Assembly: GCA_964582545.1 (NCBI GenBank)
Contig: CAZOSB010000022.1
Location: 1-41,434, forward strand
Length of the DNA: 41,434 nucleotides
Reading direction: 5' to 3'
Origin: JAVVUJ01 sp964582545
GTDB lineage: Bacteria; Bacillota; Clostridia; Peptostreptococcales; Anaerovoracaceae
Part shown: positions 29,376-37,979 of the stretch, piece by piece
Numbering within the stretch: the stretch's first letter is position 1
How the letters are laid out: each line of letters begins with the position of its first letter
The notes under the pieces: model-generated
Databases searched by the model: none
What the model saw: only the letters and a program-made list of their open reading frames with translations
Told to the model about the DNA's origin: nothing
Position numbers and translations under genes: made by a program

Positions 29376-31037
29376 ATGAGATCAAAGCGGTTTGAGATCA
29401 GTGATAAAAGACCCATCAATAAAGACGGATTCTCTGAAGAATGGCCGGAAGTAGGTTTGATTTCCATGAATTCACCCTATGATCCGGAGCCTTCCCTTAC
29501 CTTAAAGGATGGGAAGATAGTGGAGATGGATGGAAAGTCCTTAGAGGAATTTGATGCCATAGATCAATTTATTGCCACTTACGGAATTGATAAAGAAAAC
29601 GCTAGTGAGTCTATGGCTATGGATACTTTAAAGATTGCAGAAATGCTTGTGGATATCAATGTGAGCAGACCGGAAGTCATTCGGATTGCCAGATCCATCA
29701 CACCGGCCAAGCTTACCAAGGTTATGAATCATTTGAATGTGGTGGAGATCATGATGGGACAGATGAAGATGAGGGCCAGAAAAACACCGGCCAATCAGGC
29801 CCACGTGACCAACCTTTCGGATAACCCTGTCCTGATGGCAGCAGATGCGGCAGAGGCCGCTTTGCGAGGTTTTTCAGAGCTGGAAACTACCACGGCTCTT
29901 TCTCGTTTTGGAAAGCTAAATGCCATAGCCCTTCTGGTAGGAGGATTGTCAATCAAGCCGGGGGTGTTAACACAATGCGCATTGGAAGAGTCCATGGAAA
30001 TTAAAATCGGATTGGAAGGTCTTACCTCCTATGCTGAGACAGTATCCGTATATGGGACGGAGCGAGTTATGGACGACGGAGATGACACCCCTTGGTCTAA
30101 AGCTTTGCTGGCATCCATCTATGCGTCTAGAGGCATCAAGATGCGTTTTACCTCCGGCACAGGATCTGAGGTACTCATGGGGCATACAGAGAGAAAATCC
30201 ATGCTGTACTTAGAGGCCAGATGCCTGTATCTCACCAGAGCCTGCGGTGTTCAAGGAACTCAAAATGGAGCGGTGAGCTGTATCGGTATACCCGGTGCAG
30301 TTCCGGCAGGATTTAGAACCATCGCCTGTGAAAATTTAATGGCCTCCATGTTGGGGTTAGAGGTGGCATCCGGAAACGATCAAACCTTTACTCACTCAGA
30401 CATGAGAAGAGCTTCCAAGCTTTTTATGCAGCTGTTGCCCGGCACAGATTTTATCACGTCGGGTTATAGTGCCACCCCAAATTTAGACGATATGTTTGCA
30501 GGATCCAATACGGATTGCGAAGATTACGACGATTGGTATATCATGCAGAGGGATATGGGAATAGATGGAGGAATCATTCCCGTGAGAGAGCAAGCCGTTA
30601 TTATGGCTCGCAACAAGGCGGCCAGAGCTATGCAGGCATTATGTATGGTCTTGGGATTTCCTACGGTGACGGACAGAGAGGTAGAAGCGGCTACATACGC
30701 TTATTCCAGCAACGATATGCCAAAACGTGACATGGTGGAAGACTTAAAAATTGTGGAACAGCTAAACAAACAGAACGTAACAGGAGTGGATATCGCAGCC
30801 ATCCTTTATAAAGAAGGATTTGAAGATTTAGGGGAAAATATCTTGGAAATGCAGAAGTTAAGAATATCGGGGGATTATTTACACACCAGTGCCATCATCG
30901 ATGAAAAGATGCAGATCATTAGCGCATTAAATGATGCCAACGATTATGGAGGACCTGACACAGGGTATAGAATTCCTGCGAAGCGGTGGGATCAGCTTAA
31001 GAAGAAAGAAAGCGCTTTAACCCCAAAGGATTTTTAG
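29376..31037 (+). CDS. pduC: AdoCbl-dependent diol/glycerol dehydratase large subunit (set 2)
   Basis: A 553-residue large subunit that aligns residue-for-residue in number with Klebsiella PddA: Q141, H143, E170, E221, Q296, S301, D335, Q336 and S362 are all present (ANQAHVTN, LETTTALSRF, SYAETVSVYG, TQNGAVSCIG, GNDQTFTHSDMRR, TSGYSATPN). It should convert 1,2-propanediol, glycerol or ethylene glycol to aldehyde plus water by adenosyl-radical chemistry. One small pocket change is A299 for serine next to Q296. Compared with set 1 this is the canonical enzyme, so it serves as the internal standard. GAGGAC lies before the ATG. The medium and small subunits follow. Confidence 0.93.
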   Translation: MRSKRFEISDKRPINKDGFSEEWPEVGLISMNSPYDPEPSLTLKDGKIVEMDGKSLEEFDAIDQFIATYGIDKENASESMAMDTLKIAEMLVDINVSRPEVIRIARSITPAKLTKVMNHLNVVEIMMGQMKMRARKTPANQAHVTNLSDNPVLMAADAAEAALRGFSELETTTALSRFGKLNAIALLVGGLSIKPGVLTQCALEESMEIKIGLEGLTSYAETVSVYGTERVMDDGDDTPWSKALLASIYASRGIKMRFTSGTGSEVLMGHTERKSMLYLEARCLYLTRACGVQGTQNGAVSCIGIPGAVPAGFRTIACENLMASMLGLEVASGNDQTFTHSDMRRASKLFMQLLPGTDFITSGYSATPNLDDMFAGSNTDCEDYDDWYIMQRDMGIDGGIIPVREQAVIMARNKAARAMQALCMVLGFPTVTDREVEAATYAYSSNDMPKRDMVEDLKIVEQLNKQNVTGVDIAAILYKEGFEDLGENILEMQKLRISGDYLHTSAIIDEKMQIISALNDANDYGGPDTGYRIPAKRWDQLKKKESALTPKDF

Positions 31038-31057
31038 GAAGGGAGCAAATATTTTAA

Positions 31058-31663
31058 ATGATATATAGCAACAAAGCTAATGAGCAGATAGAAGGGGAAG
31101 GGACAGGCTTAGAAATTGTGGAGCTCGATAATGCCTTGCCTGGTGTAGATGTAAAGGAAGTGGTGGTGGCTTTGTCTCCCGCCTTTGGCATTCAGCAGAA
31201 AGAAACCATCGTGGGGTTACCCTTGTCTACCGTCATCCGTGAGATTTCAGCGGGGTTGGAAGAAGAAGGGATGAGGGCCCGTTACGTAAAATATTATAAC
31301 ACCTCAGACCTTTCGGCATTTGCCAGTGATGCGGCAAAATTGAGCGGCTCCGGAATCAGCATCGGAATTCAATCCAAGGGAACCACTACAATCCATCAAA
31401 AGGATTTGGCACCTTTGGACAATTTAGAGCTTTTCCCTCAGGCACCGTTATACAATGCGGATGTTTACAGACAAATTGGAAAAAATGCCGCCCATTATGG
31501 AAAGGGTCAGGTTCCCAACCCTATCCCCACCATGAACGACCAGATGGTTTTAGCAAAATATCAAATTAAGGCAGCTTTATTGCATATCAAAGAGACTGAA
31601 TTGGTTATCAATAAAAAACCGGCAGTCAACATCGCTATCTATATTCAGGGAGAAAGGGTCTAA
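31058..31663 (+). CDS. pduD: Diol dehydratase medium subunit (set 2)
   Basis: A 201-residue PduD-type subunit. It keeps EVVVALSPAFGIQQKETIVG, GLEEEGMRARYVKYYNTSDLS, KLSGSGISIGIQSKGTTTIHQ (the lysine equivalent to K135 present) and LAPLDNLELFPQAPL, the segment contacting the corrin ring. The last 25 residues, HIKETELVINKKPAVNIAI, match the family. GGAG lies 12 bases before the ATG at 31058, slightly long spacing. It follows the large subunit by 20 bp and precedes the small subunit by 2 bp. It lacks a microcompartment-targeting amphipathic N-terminal helix. Confidence 0.92.
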   Translation: MIYSNKANEQIEGEGTGLEIVELDNALPGVDVKEVVVALSPAFGIQQKETIVGLPLSTVIREISAGLEEEGMRARYVKYYNTSDLSAFASDAAKLSGSGISIGIQSKGTTTIHQKDLAPLDNLELFPQAPLYNADVYRQIGKNAAHYGKGQVPNPIPTMNDQMVLAKYQIKAALLHIKETELVINKKPAVNIAIYIQGERV

Positions 31664-31665
31664 CT

Positions 31666-32118
31666 ATGAGTACAAAGATGAAAAATGCTCCTAATATTCA
31701 CTCTCCGCTAAACTTTGAAAAGGATTTTCCTCTATCCGAAAGGAAGCCTGAAATTTTGTTTACCCCTACGGGAAAGGCCATAGAAGAGATTACCATGGAA
31801 AATTTATTGGCGGGTAAAATCACTGAAGAGGACTGTAGAATCAGTGAGACTACCTTGGAATATCAGGCGCAGATTAGTGAGTCAGCGGGTAATCCTCAGA
31901 TGGCGCTTAATTTCAGACGGGCGGCGGAGCTTACTCGTTTTTCTGACGAGGAGGTTCTGACCATCTATGAAGCCATCCGTCCCTACCGATCCACCAAGGA
32001 AGAACTGGAGCAAATTGCAGATGACCTGGAGAGGAAGGGAGCTCACATCAATAGCCACTTTATTAAAGAAGCCATCGCTATCTATGAAAAGAGAAAAAAG
32101 CTTAAGGGAGATAAGTAG
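31666..32118 (+). CDS. pduE: Diol dehydratase small subunit (set 2)
   Basis: A 150-residue PduE-type subunit: FPLSERKPEILFTPTGKAIEEI, DCRISETTLEYQAQISESAGNPQMALNFRRAAELTRF, then AHINSHFIKEAIAIYEKRKKL. It is the third subunit of the canonical dehydratase. Its TAG stop is immediately followed by the TTG start of the fused third gene, whose ribosome site AAGGGAG lies within its last codons, so the two are translationally coupled. It might also serve the fused protein, which has no small-subunit gene of its own. Confidence 0.92.
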   Translation: MSTKMKNAPNIHSPLNFEKDFPLSERKPEILFTPTGKAIEEITMENLLAGKITEEDCRISETTLEYQAQISESAGNPQMALNFRRAAELTRFSDEEVLTIYEAIRPYRSTKEELEQIADDLERKGAHINSHFIKEAIAIYEKRKKLKGDK

Positions 32119-34371
32119 TTGAAACGCTCTAAAAGATATGAGGCTCTTGAAAAAAAGCCGATTAATGAAGATACATTCTTTGCGCAAGAAGACGAGTATG
32201 GGCTCACTGCCATGCATTCCAAGTACGATCCTACACCTGAGATTTTAATCAAAGAGGATAAAATTGTCAGGATGGATGGTAAATCCGTGGAGGAATTTGA
32301 TTCTATAGAGTATTTTATTGCCAATTATGGAATTGATATTGCAAATGCACCTTATGCAATGGCTCTTGAGGATAGGGAAATTGCCAGAATGATCGTAGAC
32401 ATTCATGTGCCTCGGGAAGAGGTGATTAAAGTTACCACAGCCATCACCCCGGCAAAGATGCTACAGGTGGTAAATAAACTGAACTCAGTGGAAATTATGA
32501 TGGGGCAAATGAAAATGCGCGCCAGAAAAACACCTGCAAATCAAGCGCACGTCACAAATCTGACGGACAATCCGGCATTACTGGCAGCGGATGCAGCAGA
32601 GGCGGCTATGAGAGGTTTTTCAGAAATTGAGACCACCTGTGCCGTTTCCAGATTTGCGCCGATCAATGCTATTGCTATCTTAATCGGAAGCCAAGCGGGA
32701 AGGGCTGGTGTGCTGACTCAATGCGCAATGGAGGAGTCCTTGGAGCTGAAGATGGGTTTGAGGGGTTTGACCAGCTATGCGGAGACGGTTTCCCTCTACG
32801 GTACTGAAGAATCCATGGATGATGGGGATGACACGCCTTGGTCAAAAGCGTTCTTAGCTTCTGCTTATGCTTCTAGAGGAATTAAAATGCGAACTACTTC
32901 GGGAACGGGATCGGAGGTTCTCATGGGGCATAGTCATAAAAAATCCATGCTTTACTTAGAAATTTTATGCGTTTACTTAGCACGTGCTTGCGGTTCCCAA
33001 GGGGTTCAAAACGGGTCTATCAGTTGCATAGGCATTACTACCGCCGTACCAGAGGGGTTCAGAGCGATTGCTGCCGAAAATTTAGTGGTTTCACTTCTTA
33101 ATATGGAATTGGCTTCCGGCAATGATCAAACTTTCACCCACTCTGATATGAGGAGAACGACAAAGCTTCTCATGCAGATGATGCCTGGAACGGATTTTAT
33201 AACCTCAGGTTACAGTGCCACGCCCAACTTTGATGACGTCTTCGCAGGATCCAATACGGACTGTGACGACTATGATGATTACTATATGATTCAGCGGGAT
33301 ATGCAGATCGATGGGGGGATCGTTCCCATCTCAGAAGCTGAAGCTATACGGGTTAGAATGCGAGCGGCGAAGGCATGTCAGGCTGTGTTTACAGAATTGG
33401 ACTTGCCGGAAATTACTGAAGAAGAAATTTTGGCAGCCGTCTACGCTTACTCTCATGAAGAAATGCCTCAAAGGAATTTACCGGAAGATTTGAACAGCGC
33501 GGGGAAAATTATGAACAATAACATTTGCGCCATAGATCTTATTTTGGCTCTGAACAAGAGAAGCTTTTGTGAGATTGCTAATCGTATCTTTGCATTAATG
33601 CAGCAGCGAGTATCCGGTGACTACTTACAGACCAGCAGTATCTTCGATGAGAATTTCAAAATTATCAGCGCTTTGAATGATAGGAATAATTATACGGGAC
33701 CTGGTACTGGATATCGACTGGAAGGGGATCGATGGGAAAAACTTAAGGTAAAGAGTAACGCCATTAAACCTGCGGACATTCTTAAGAAAAAAGAAAAAAG
33801 AGAAGATGTATTTCAACGAAATAATGAAATGGTGAATAGGCAAGGGAGTTTAAACCTTTCAGAAATGCAAGATATTGTTATTGCAGTATCTCCGGCTTTT
33901 GGAACGGACGACAGCGCAAATAAGATTCAGAGACAACATACCAATATGGTGAAAAAAATAATGGAGGGTGTGACCTCAAGTGGATTATGCTGCAATCTCA
34001 TCAGAGTAAACAACACCACGGATTTAAATAAAATTGCCATGGTGGCGTCGCAGTACAGCAAAACAGGTATCGGCATTGGAGTTGAGTCCAAGGGAGGCGT
34101 ATGCATTCAGAAAAAAGATATGGAGAATGACGGAGGATTGGAATATTATTTTAATTTACCTTTATCCGCCACTCAGGAATATAAGAAAATTGGACAAAAT
34201 GCCGTCTCTTATGCCAGAAACCTATCGCCCCAAAAGATTATCAGGAAAAAGGGGAAAAATGCCATTACAAATTACCAAGTAAAAATGATTTGCTTAAGCA
34301 CCGTAGATTCTGAAAAATATCAGGCAGGAAAAGCCCCAAACCATGTGGATCTACTGTCAAAAACCTATTGA
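32119..34371 (+). CDS. Fused diol dehydratase large-medium subunit protein (set 3)
   Basis: A 750-residue protein. Residues 1 to about 555 are a full large subunit with Q142, H144, E171, E222, Q297, S302, D336, Q337 and S363 conserved. After a charged linker (about 556-583, KKKEKREDVF) comes a medium-subunit domain (about 584-750: IVIAVSPAFGTDDSAN, GIGIGVESKGG, YKKIGQNAVSYARN). In this domain the LDNLELFPQAP corrin-contact segment is replaced by NDGGLEYYFNLP and SGSG by SKTG, though D and K at the D112/K135 positions remain. The start is TTG at 32119, right after the small-subunit stop. No third small subunit follows. It may be an enzyme using the set 2 small subunit, or a regulatory pseudoenzyme. 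Confidence 0.85.
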   Translation: MKRSKRYEALEKKPINEDTFFAQEDEYGLTAMHSKYDPTPEILIKEDKIVRMDGKSVEEFDSIEYFIANYGIDIANAPYAMALEDREIARMIVDIHVPREEVIKVTTAITPAKMLQVVNKLNSVEIMMGQMKMRARKTPANQAHVTNLTDNPALLAADAAEAAMRGFSEIETTCAVSRFAPINAIAILIGSQAGRAGVLTQCAMEESLELKMGLRGLTSYAETVSLYGTEESMDDGDDTPWSKAFLASAYASRGIKMRTTSGTGSEVLMGHSHKKSMLYLEILCVYLARACGSQGVQNGSISCIGITTAVPEGFRAIAAENLVVSLLNMELASGNDQTFTHSDMRRTTKLLMQMMPGTDFITSGYSATPNFDDVFAGSNTDCDDYDDYYMIQRDMQIDGGIVPISEAEAIRVRMRAAKACQAVFTELDLPEITEEEILAAVYAYSHEEMPQRNLPEDLNSAGKIMNNNICAIDLILALNKRSFCEIANRIFALMQQRVSGDYLQTSSIFDENFKIISALNDRNNYTGPGTGYRLEGDRWEKLKVKSNAIKPADILKKKEKREDVFQRNNEMVNRQGSLNLSEMQDIVIAVSPAFGTDDSANKIQRQHTNMVKKIMEGVTSSGLCCNLIRVNNTTDLNKIAMVASQYSKTGIGIGVESKGGVCIQKKDMENDGGLEYYFNLPLSATQEYKKIGQNAVSYARNLSPQKIIRKKGKNAITNYQVKMICLSTVDSEKYQAGKAPNHVDLLSKTY

Positions 34372-34715
34372 TTCTCTTCTGGTATCTCCTCTTTATCAAC
34401 GTGCATCAATCCGATGGCTTCACTGACTGGCAGTGCGATGCACATACCTCTACCGTCAGACTTTAAACCTGCTTTTTTTACGATTTCGCTGATGATTTTC
34501 TGAGTTTGCTTATGGTTTACTATATTTAAAACCACTTCTTTTTCCGGCTGAATCGTGATTGAAAAAAACTTTTCAATATCATGTGCTCCGGTGCCTCTGG
34601 CGTAGAAAACCGTACCTCCTCTGGCACCGGCACTTCGGGCGGCGCTGATAACATCATCGGCATAACCTCTGTTTACAATTGTTAAAACTAAATCATAATC
34701 TCTCTCGGTGTTCAT
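34365..34715 (-). CDS. PII-like nitrogen regulator family protein (second)
   Basis: A 116-residue protein of the atypical 'P-II family nitrogen regulator' group. YDLVLTIVNRGYADDVISAARSAGARGGTVFYARG and KSDGRGMCIALPVSEAIGL follow the PII ferredoxin-like fold, with the GxGRG-like loop where PII proteins bind ATP. The T-loop is short and lacks the uridylylated tyrosine of GlnB, so it is likely a membrane-protein partner. It overlaps the end of the fused dehydratase gene by 7 bp (convergent) and is coupled to the first PII-like gene by a 4-bp overlap. The partner is probably the DUF1538 membrane protein upstream. Confidence 0.82.
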   Translation of the reverse strand: MNTERDYDLVLTIVNRGYADDVISAARSAGARGGTVFYARGTGAHDIEKFFSITIQPEKEVVLNIVNHKQTQKIISEIVKKAGLKSDGRGMCIALPVSEAIGLMHVDKEEIPEENQ

Positions 34716-35074
34716 TTTTGTTCCTCCTTTGTCTCTAATGCAAATCCGGACATATACTTCAATGCCAGAGGACCACTGACTCCCGCAATGGGGAGGGTGA
34801 AAGCTATGCCGTTTCCCGGTTGATCCATATTATATTTTATCTGGAGTTTTTCTAAAACAGATATGGCCATTTCTTCTAATAATACACTGATTACAATATC
34901 CTTCTCAGAGGAAGTAATTCCTAAATAATCTGCAAATCCTGTGCCGGATGCCCCATGTCCCGGAGACACCATATTAAAAGTCACATTGCATTTACGCAAT
35001 AAATTACTGACATCTTCGCCATAACCTCTATCTACAATTACAATCAGCAATTTAATTTTCTTTACCGAACTCAT
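34712..35074 (-). CDS. PII-like nitrogen regulator family protein (first)
   Basis: A 120-residue sister of the following PII-like protein: IKLLIVIVDRGYGEDVSNLLRKCNVTFNMVSPGHGASGTGF, a short T-loop, MDQPGNGIAFTLPIAGVSGPLALKYM at the C-terminal nucleotide-site strand. GGAGGG lies about nine bases before the ATG at 35074. The two are about a third identical by eye and probably form homo- or heterotrimers. It lies 52 bp downstream of the DUF1538 gene in the same leftward operon. Role as a gate or sensor of the membrane protein is inference from their well-known co-occurrence. Confidence 0.82.
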   Translation of the reverse strand: MSSVKKIKLLIVIVDRGYGEDVSNLLRKCNVTFNMVSPGHGASGTGFADYLGITSSEKDIVISVLLEEMAISVLEKLQIKYNMDQPGNGIAFTLPIAGVSGPLALKYMSGFALETKEEQK

Positions 35075-35126
35075 TTCATTTTGCCCTCCTTGTGCACTCC
35101 GTTGCTATTAATATCCAATTTGCTTT

Positions 35127-36830
35127 TTAAGTGATTTCGTCTTCTAGGGTTTCGAAATCAATGTAGGAATTGTCGGTAGAAATATCATCATAAATTTGTT
35201 CTTCTCTAATTTGACTTGCCCATTCAATGTTTTCTACGAATTCTGTGTCATCTATCCATGTCAAACTGCTCATTACATCACTGGAGGAATCCATATGCAG
35301 ATCCCATACTTTTAACTCTACTGCAGATTCCAATTCTTCAGCAATGTCTTCCATGGCTTCGAATTCATCTTCTTCCGTATGGCGAACCTTGACTCTATAG
35401 ATGATTCCCACGGCCTGTATGGTGATGAGCGGCGTCATGGCTACCATGGCAACAATGCCGAAGGCATCCGCCAACATATTCCCCCCCACCGAATCGCAAG
35501 CACCCATGGCAAAGGGGAGGATGAATGTGGCTGTCATGGGCCCGGAGGCTACACCACCGGAGTCAAAGGCTATAGCGGTAAAAATCTTAGGTGTAAAAAA
35601 GGTCATTATTAAAGCTACGGCATATCCGATTATCAAAAAATACCATATGTTGACCCCAAAGAGGACACGAATCATGGCAAGACCAACAGAGATGGCCACC
35701 CCTATAGATAAGCTCCAAAGCATGGTTTCCTTGGAAATGGCACCCCCTGTCATATCTTCCACTTGGTCGTTTAAAACATGCACTGCAGGCTCTGCTGCTA
35801 CCACGAAAAATCCCATCATCATCCCTATAGGGATTAAGATAGCGTTATATTTTAGTAACCCGATGTATTGCCCGATGAAGTTGCCGGCAGGCATAAACCC
35901 CACGTTTACCCCGGTGAGAAAAAGCACCAATCCTAGGTATGTGTATATAATTCCTACGGCCATTTTAATTATATGCGTCTTAGGTAATTTCAAAGCAAAG
36001 ATCTGAAAAAGAACAAATGACACAATGATAGGACTGAGCGCTAAGGCAACATCTTTAAAAAACATGGGAAAGCTTTGTTGCAGCAATACATAAATATCTT
36101 TAAGATGATTTATGTCTAGAGGTTCAACGGCTGAATGCACACTGGGGCTACCCTCATAGAATATGCCCAGTAACATGACGGCGAATATAGGACCGATAGA
36201 GCAAAGGGCAATCAAACCAAAGCTGTCATCGTGGGAGCTTTGCCCACCGCCTACTGAGCAGACTCCTACACCTAAAGCCAAAATAAAAGGGACTGCGATA
36301 GGGCCTGTAGTTACGCCCCCGGAATCAAAGGCTACAGCCAAGTAATCCTCAGGAACAAAAGTGGCGAATATAAACATAAACAGGTAAAGACCAATGAGCA
36401 TATGCGCTAATTTCCACTGAAACAATATTCGGAGTAAAGATATTATGAGAAAAAATCCAACTCCGAGAGCAACGCAGAACACTAAAGTAACCTTAGGAAC
36501 GGCAGAAACCTGCCCAGCTAATACCTGTAAATCCGGCTCCGCAATGGTGATCATCACGCCCATAATCAGGCTAACCACTATGAGTAATCCCAACTTCTTG
36601 GATTTGGTTAGCTGACCTCCGATTTGTTCCCCCATGGGCATCATGGCCATATCTGCACCCAGAGTAAAGAGCCCCATACCTAATACGAGGAGAACGGCAC
36701 CAGTCAAGAAAAGGCTGCGCACACCAAAGGGCATAGGAGCCATAGTAAAGTTTAGGATTAATACGATAATGGTAATGGGTAATACAGCAGAAAAGGCTTC
36801 TTTCGTACGAAAAAATAATTTATCTTCCAA
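35127..36830 (-). CDS. DUF1538 family integral membrane protein with internal duplication
   Basis: About 567 residues with roughly 14 hydrophobic helices arranged as two DUF1538 halves about 250 residues apart. Matching landmarks are LGADMAMMPMGEQIG and GVNVGFMPAGNFIG, AEPDLQVLAGQV and AEPAVHVLNDQV, and AFDSGGVTTGP and AFDSGGVASGP (near residues 167 and 421). The repeated AFDSGGV motif with an Asp suggests a cation- or solute-translocation path formed by pseudo-symmetry. The last 80 residues are acidic and cytoplasmic. The TTG at 36830 is chosen because GGAGGAAGC directly precedes it. It heads the operon with two PII-like genes. Transported substrate unknown. Confidence 0.85.
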   Translation of the reverse strand: MEDKLFFRTKEAFSAVLPITIIVLILNFTMAPMPFGVRSLFLTGAVLLVLGMGLFTLGADMAMMPMGEQIGGQLTKSKKLGLLIVVSLIMGVMITIAEPDLQVLAGQVSAVPKVTLVFCVALGVGFFLIISLLRILFQWKLAHMLIGLYLFMFIFATFVPEDYLAVAFDSGGVTTGPIAVPFILALGVGVCSVGGGQSSHDDSFGLIALCSIGPIFAVMLLGIFYEGSPSVHSAVEPLDINHLKDIYVLLQQSFPMFFKDVALALSPIIVSFVLFQIFALKLPKTHIIKMAVGIIYTYLGLVLFLTGVNVGFMPAGNFIGQYIGLLKYNAILIPIGMMMGFFVVAAEPAVHVLNDQVEDMTGGAISKETMLWSLSIGVAISVGLAMIRVLFGVNIWYFLIIGYAVALIMTFFTPKIFTAIAFDSGGVASGPMTATFILPFAMGACDSVGGNMLADAFGIVAMVAMTPLITIQAVGIIYRVKVRHTEEDEFEAMEDIAEELESAVELKVWDLHMDSSSDVMSSLTWIDDTEFVENIEWASQIREEQIYDDISTDNSYIDFETLEDEIT

Positions 36831-36958
36831 AGCTTCCTCCAATATACCAATATAACAATATAAAAGTCTAAGGGAAATATTTACTAGGGGGCAAGGGTTT
36901 GAAGTTAAATCATTTACTTTAAAAATCGTTTAATTTACTTTTATATTTTAGCATAAAG

Positions 36959-36967
36959 TGATATAAT
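36959..36967 (+). promoter_or_regulatory. Extended -10 promoter upstream of surE
   Basis: TGATATAAT (TG at 36959-36960, TATAAT at 36962-36967) is an extended -10 element with a weak TTTTAT at 36939-36944 at 17-bp spacing. It lies 97 bp upstream of the chosen surE start in the divergent region with DUF1538. Confidence 0.6.
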
Positions 36968-37063
36968 AATACAAGTGTTTTCAGCAATGCATTATGTAAA
37001 ATTACAGTGCTTTAAACGAACGTTTGCAATACTTACTCACAAGGAACCTTTAGGAGGAGAATG

Positions 37064-37825
37064 ATGAATATATTAGTATCCAATGATGACGGAATCGGTG
37101 CGGAGGGAATCAAGCGATTGGTGGAAGCGCTTTCTCAAGTGGCTAACGTCTATGTAAGTGCTCCACACACCCAGAGGAGTGCCAGCGGGCACAGCATCAC
37201 CATAGGCACCCCTTTGAGAATGAGGGAGGTAGAGTTTCCCTATGCCACCATGGCCTTTGAAATTACAGGCACCCCGGCGGATTGTGTAAAACTGGGGACC
37301 AAGCTTTTCCGCGAACGAGGGATTCATTTGGATATGGTTTTCTCCGGAATCAATCACGGGGGCAACTTGGGAACGGATACTCTTTATTCAGGAACGGTTT
37401 CCGCTGCCATCGAAGGGTGCATTTGCGGCTTGCCAGCAGTGGCGGTATCCATCAATGATCATTTCCCCACCCACTTTGAGTTGGCCTGCCGGCTGGCGGT
37501 GAAGGCTTGTGAAAAATCCTTTGGTAAGATGGACGCCAAGACCGTTTTAAACATCAATGTGCCCAATCTACCCGCAGAGGAAGTCAAGGGTGTCAAGATA
37601 ACCAAATTAGGTGCCAGGGAATACGATGAGTGGTTTGAACCTAAAAAAGATGAAGAAGGTCAGCCGGTTTTCTATTATTCGGGTACACCCATCGTCTATA
37701 AAGACCTGCCTGATGACATTGACGTCATATCCATGCAGGAAGGTTATGCATCCATTACTCCGCTACACTACGATCTCACCAGCTATAAGCTTGTGGAAGA
37801 TGTTAAAACTTGGGGGTTGATTTAA
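37064..37825 (+). CDS. surE: 5'/3'-nucleotidase SurE
   Basis: A 253-residue metal-dependent nucleotidase of the survival-protein family. NILVSNDDGIGAEGI carries the NDD metal ligands, VYVSAPHTQRSASGHSIT supplies the next ligands, GTPADCVKLG and VFSGINHGGNLGTDTLYSGTVSAAIEG complete the active site (with the N of SGIN and the YSGTV strand). It dephosphorylates nucleoside monophosphates in the cytosol. ATG 37064 is chosen from two adjacent ATGs because AGGAGG is six bases before it. It is rightward and appears to be alone, 155 bp before the isochorismatase-family gene. Confidence 0.95.
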   Translation: MNILVSNDDGIGAEGIKRLVEALSQVANVYVSAPHTQRSASGHSITIGTPLRMREVEFPYATMAFEITGTPADCVKLGTKLFRERGIHLDMVFSGINHGGNLGTDTLYSGTVSAAIEGCICGLPAVAVSINDHFPTHFELACRLAVKACEKSFGKMDAKTVLNINVPNLPAEEVKGVKITKLGAREYDEWFEPKKDEEGQPVFYYSGTPIVYKDLPDDIDVISMQEGYASITPLHYDLTSYKLVEDVKTWGLI

Positions 37826-37979
37826 TATAACAAAGTAGAGTTTGCATTAAGTATAAATAAACGAAATAAAGCTTAACTTAGCCAACCAAAACCAAACTAA
37901 ATAAAATTAAATTTTAATTGCAATTTATCATTTGCTACTATTTTGGTACAGTAATATACTATGAGAAGGAGAAAAAAAG

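Noticed and set aside
22419..34371. Ethanolamine ammonia-lyase (eutBC) locus
   Set aside because: The permease is ethanolamine-like, but the enzymes are clearly of the PduCDE fold and not EutBC.
35401..36006. 201-residue rightward reading frame
   Set aside because: It is antisense to the DUF1538 gene, has a low-complexity Pro/Thr/Ala composition typical of shadows and no ribosome site.
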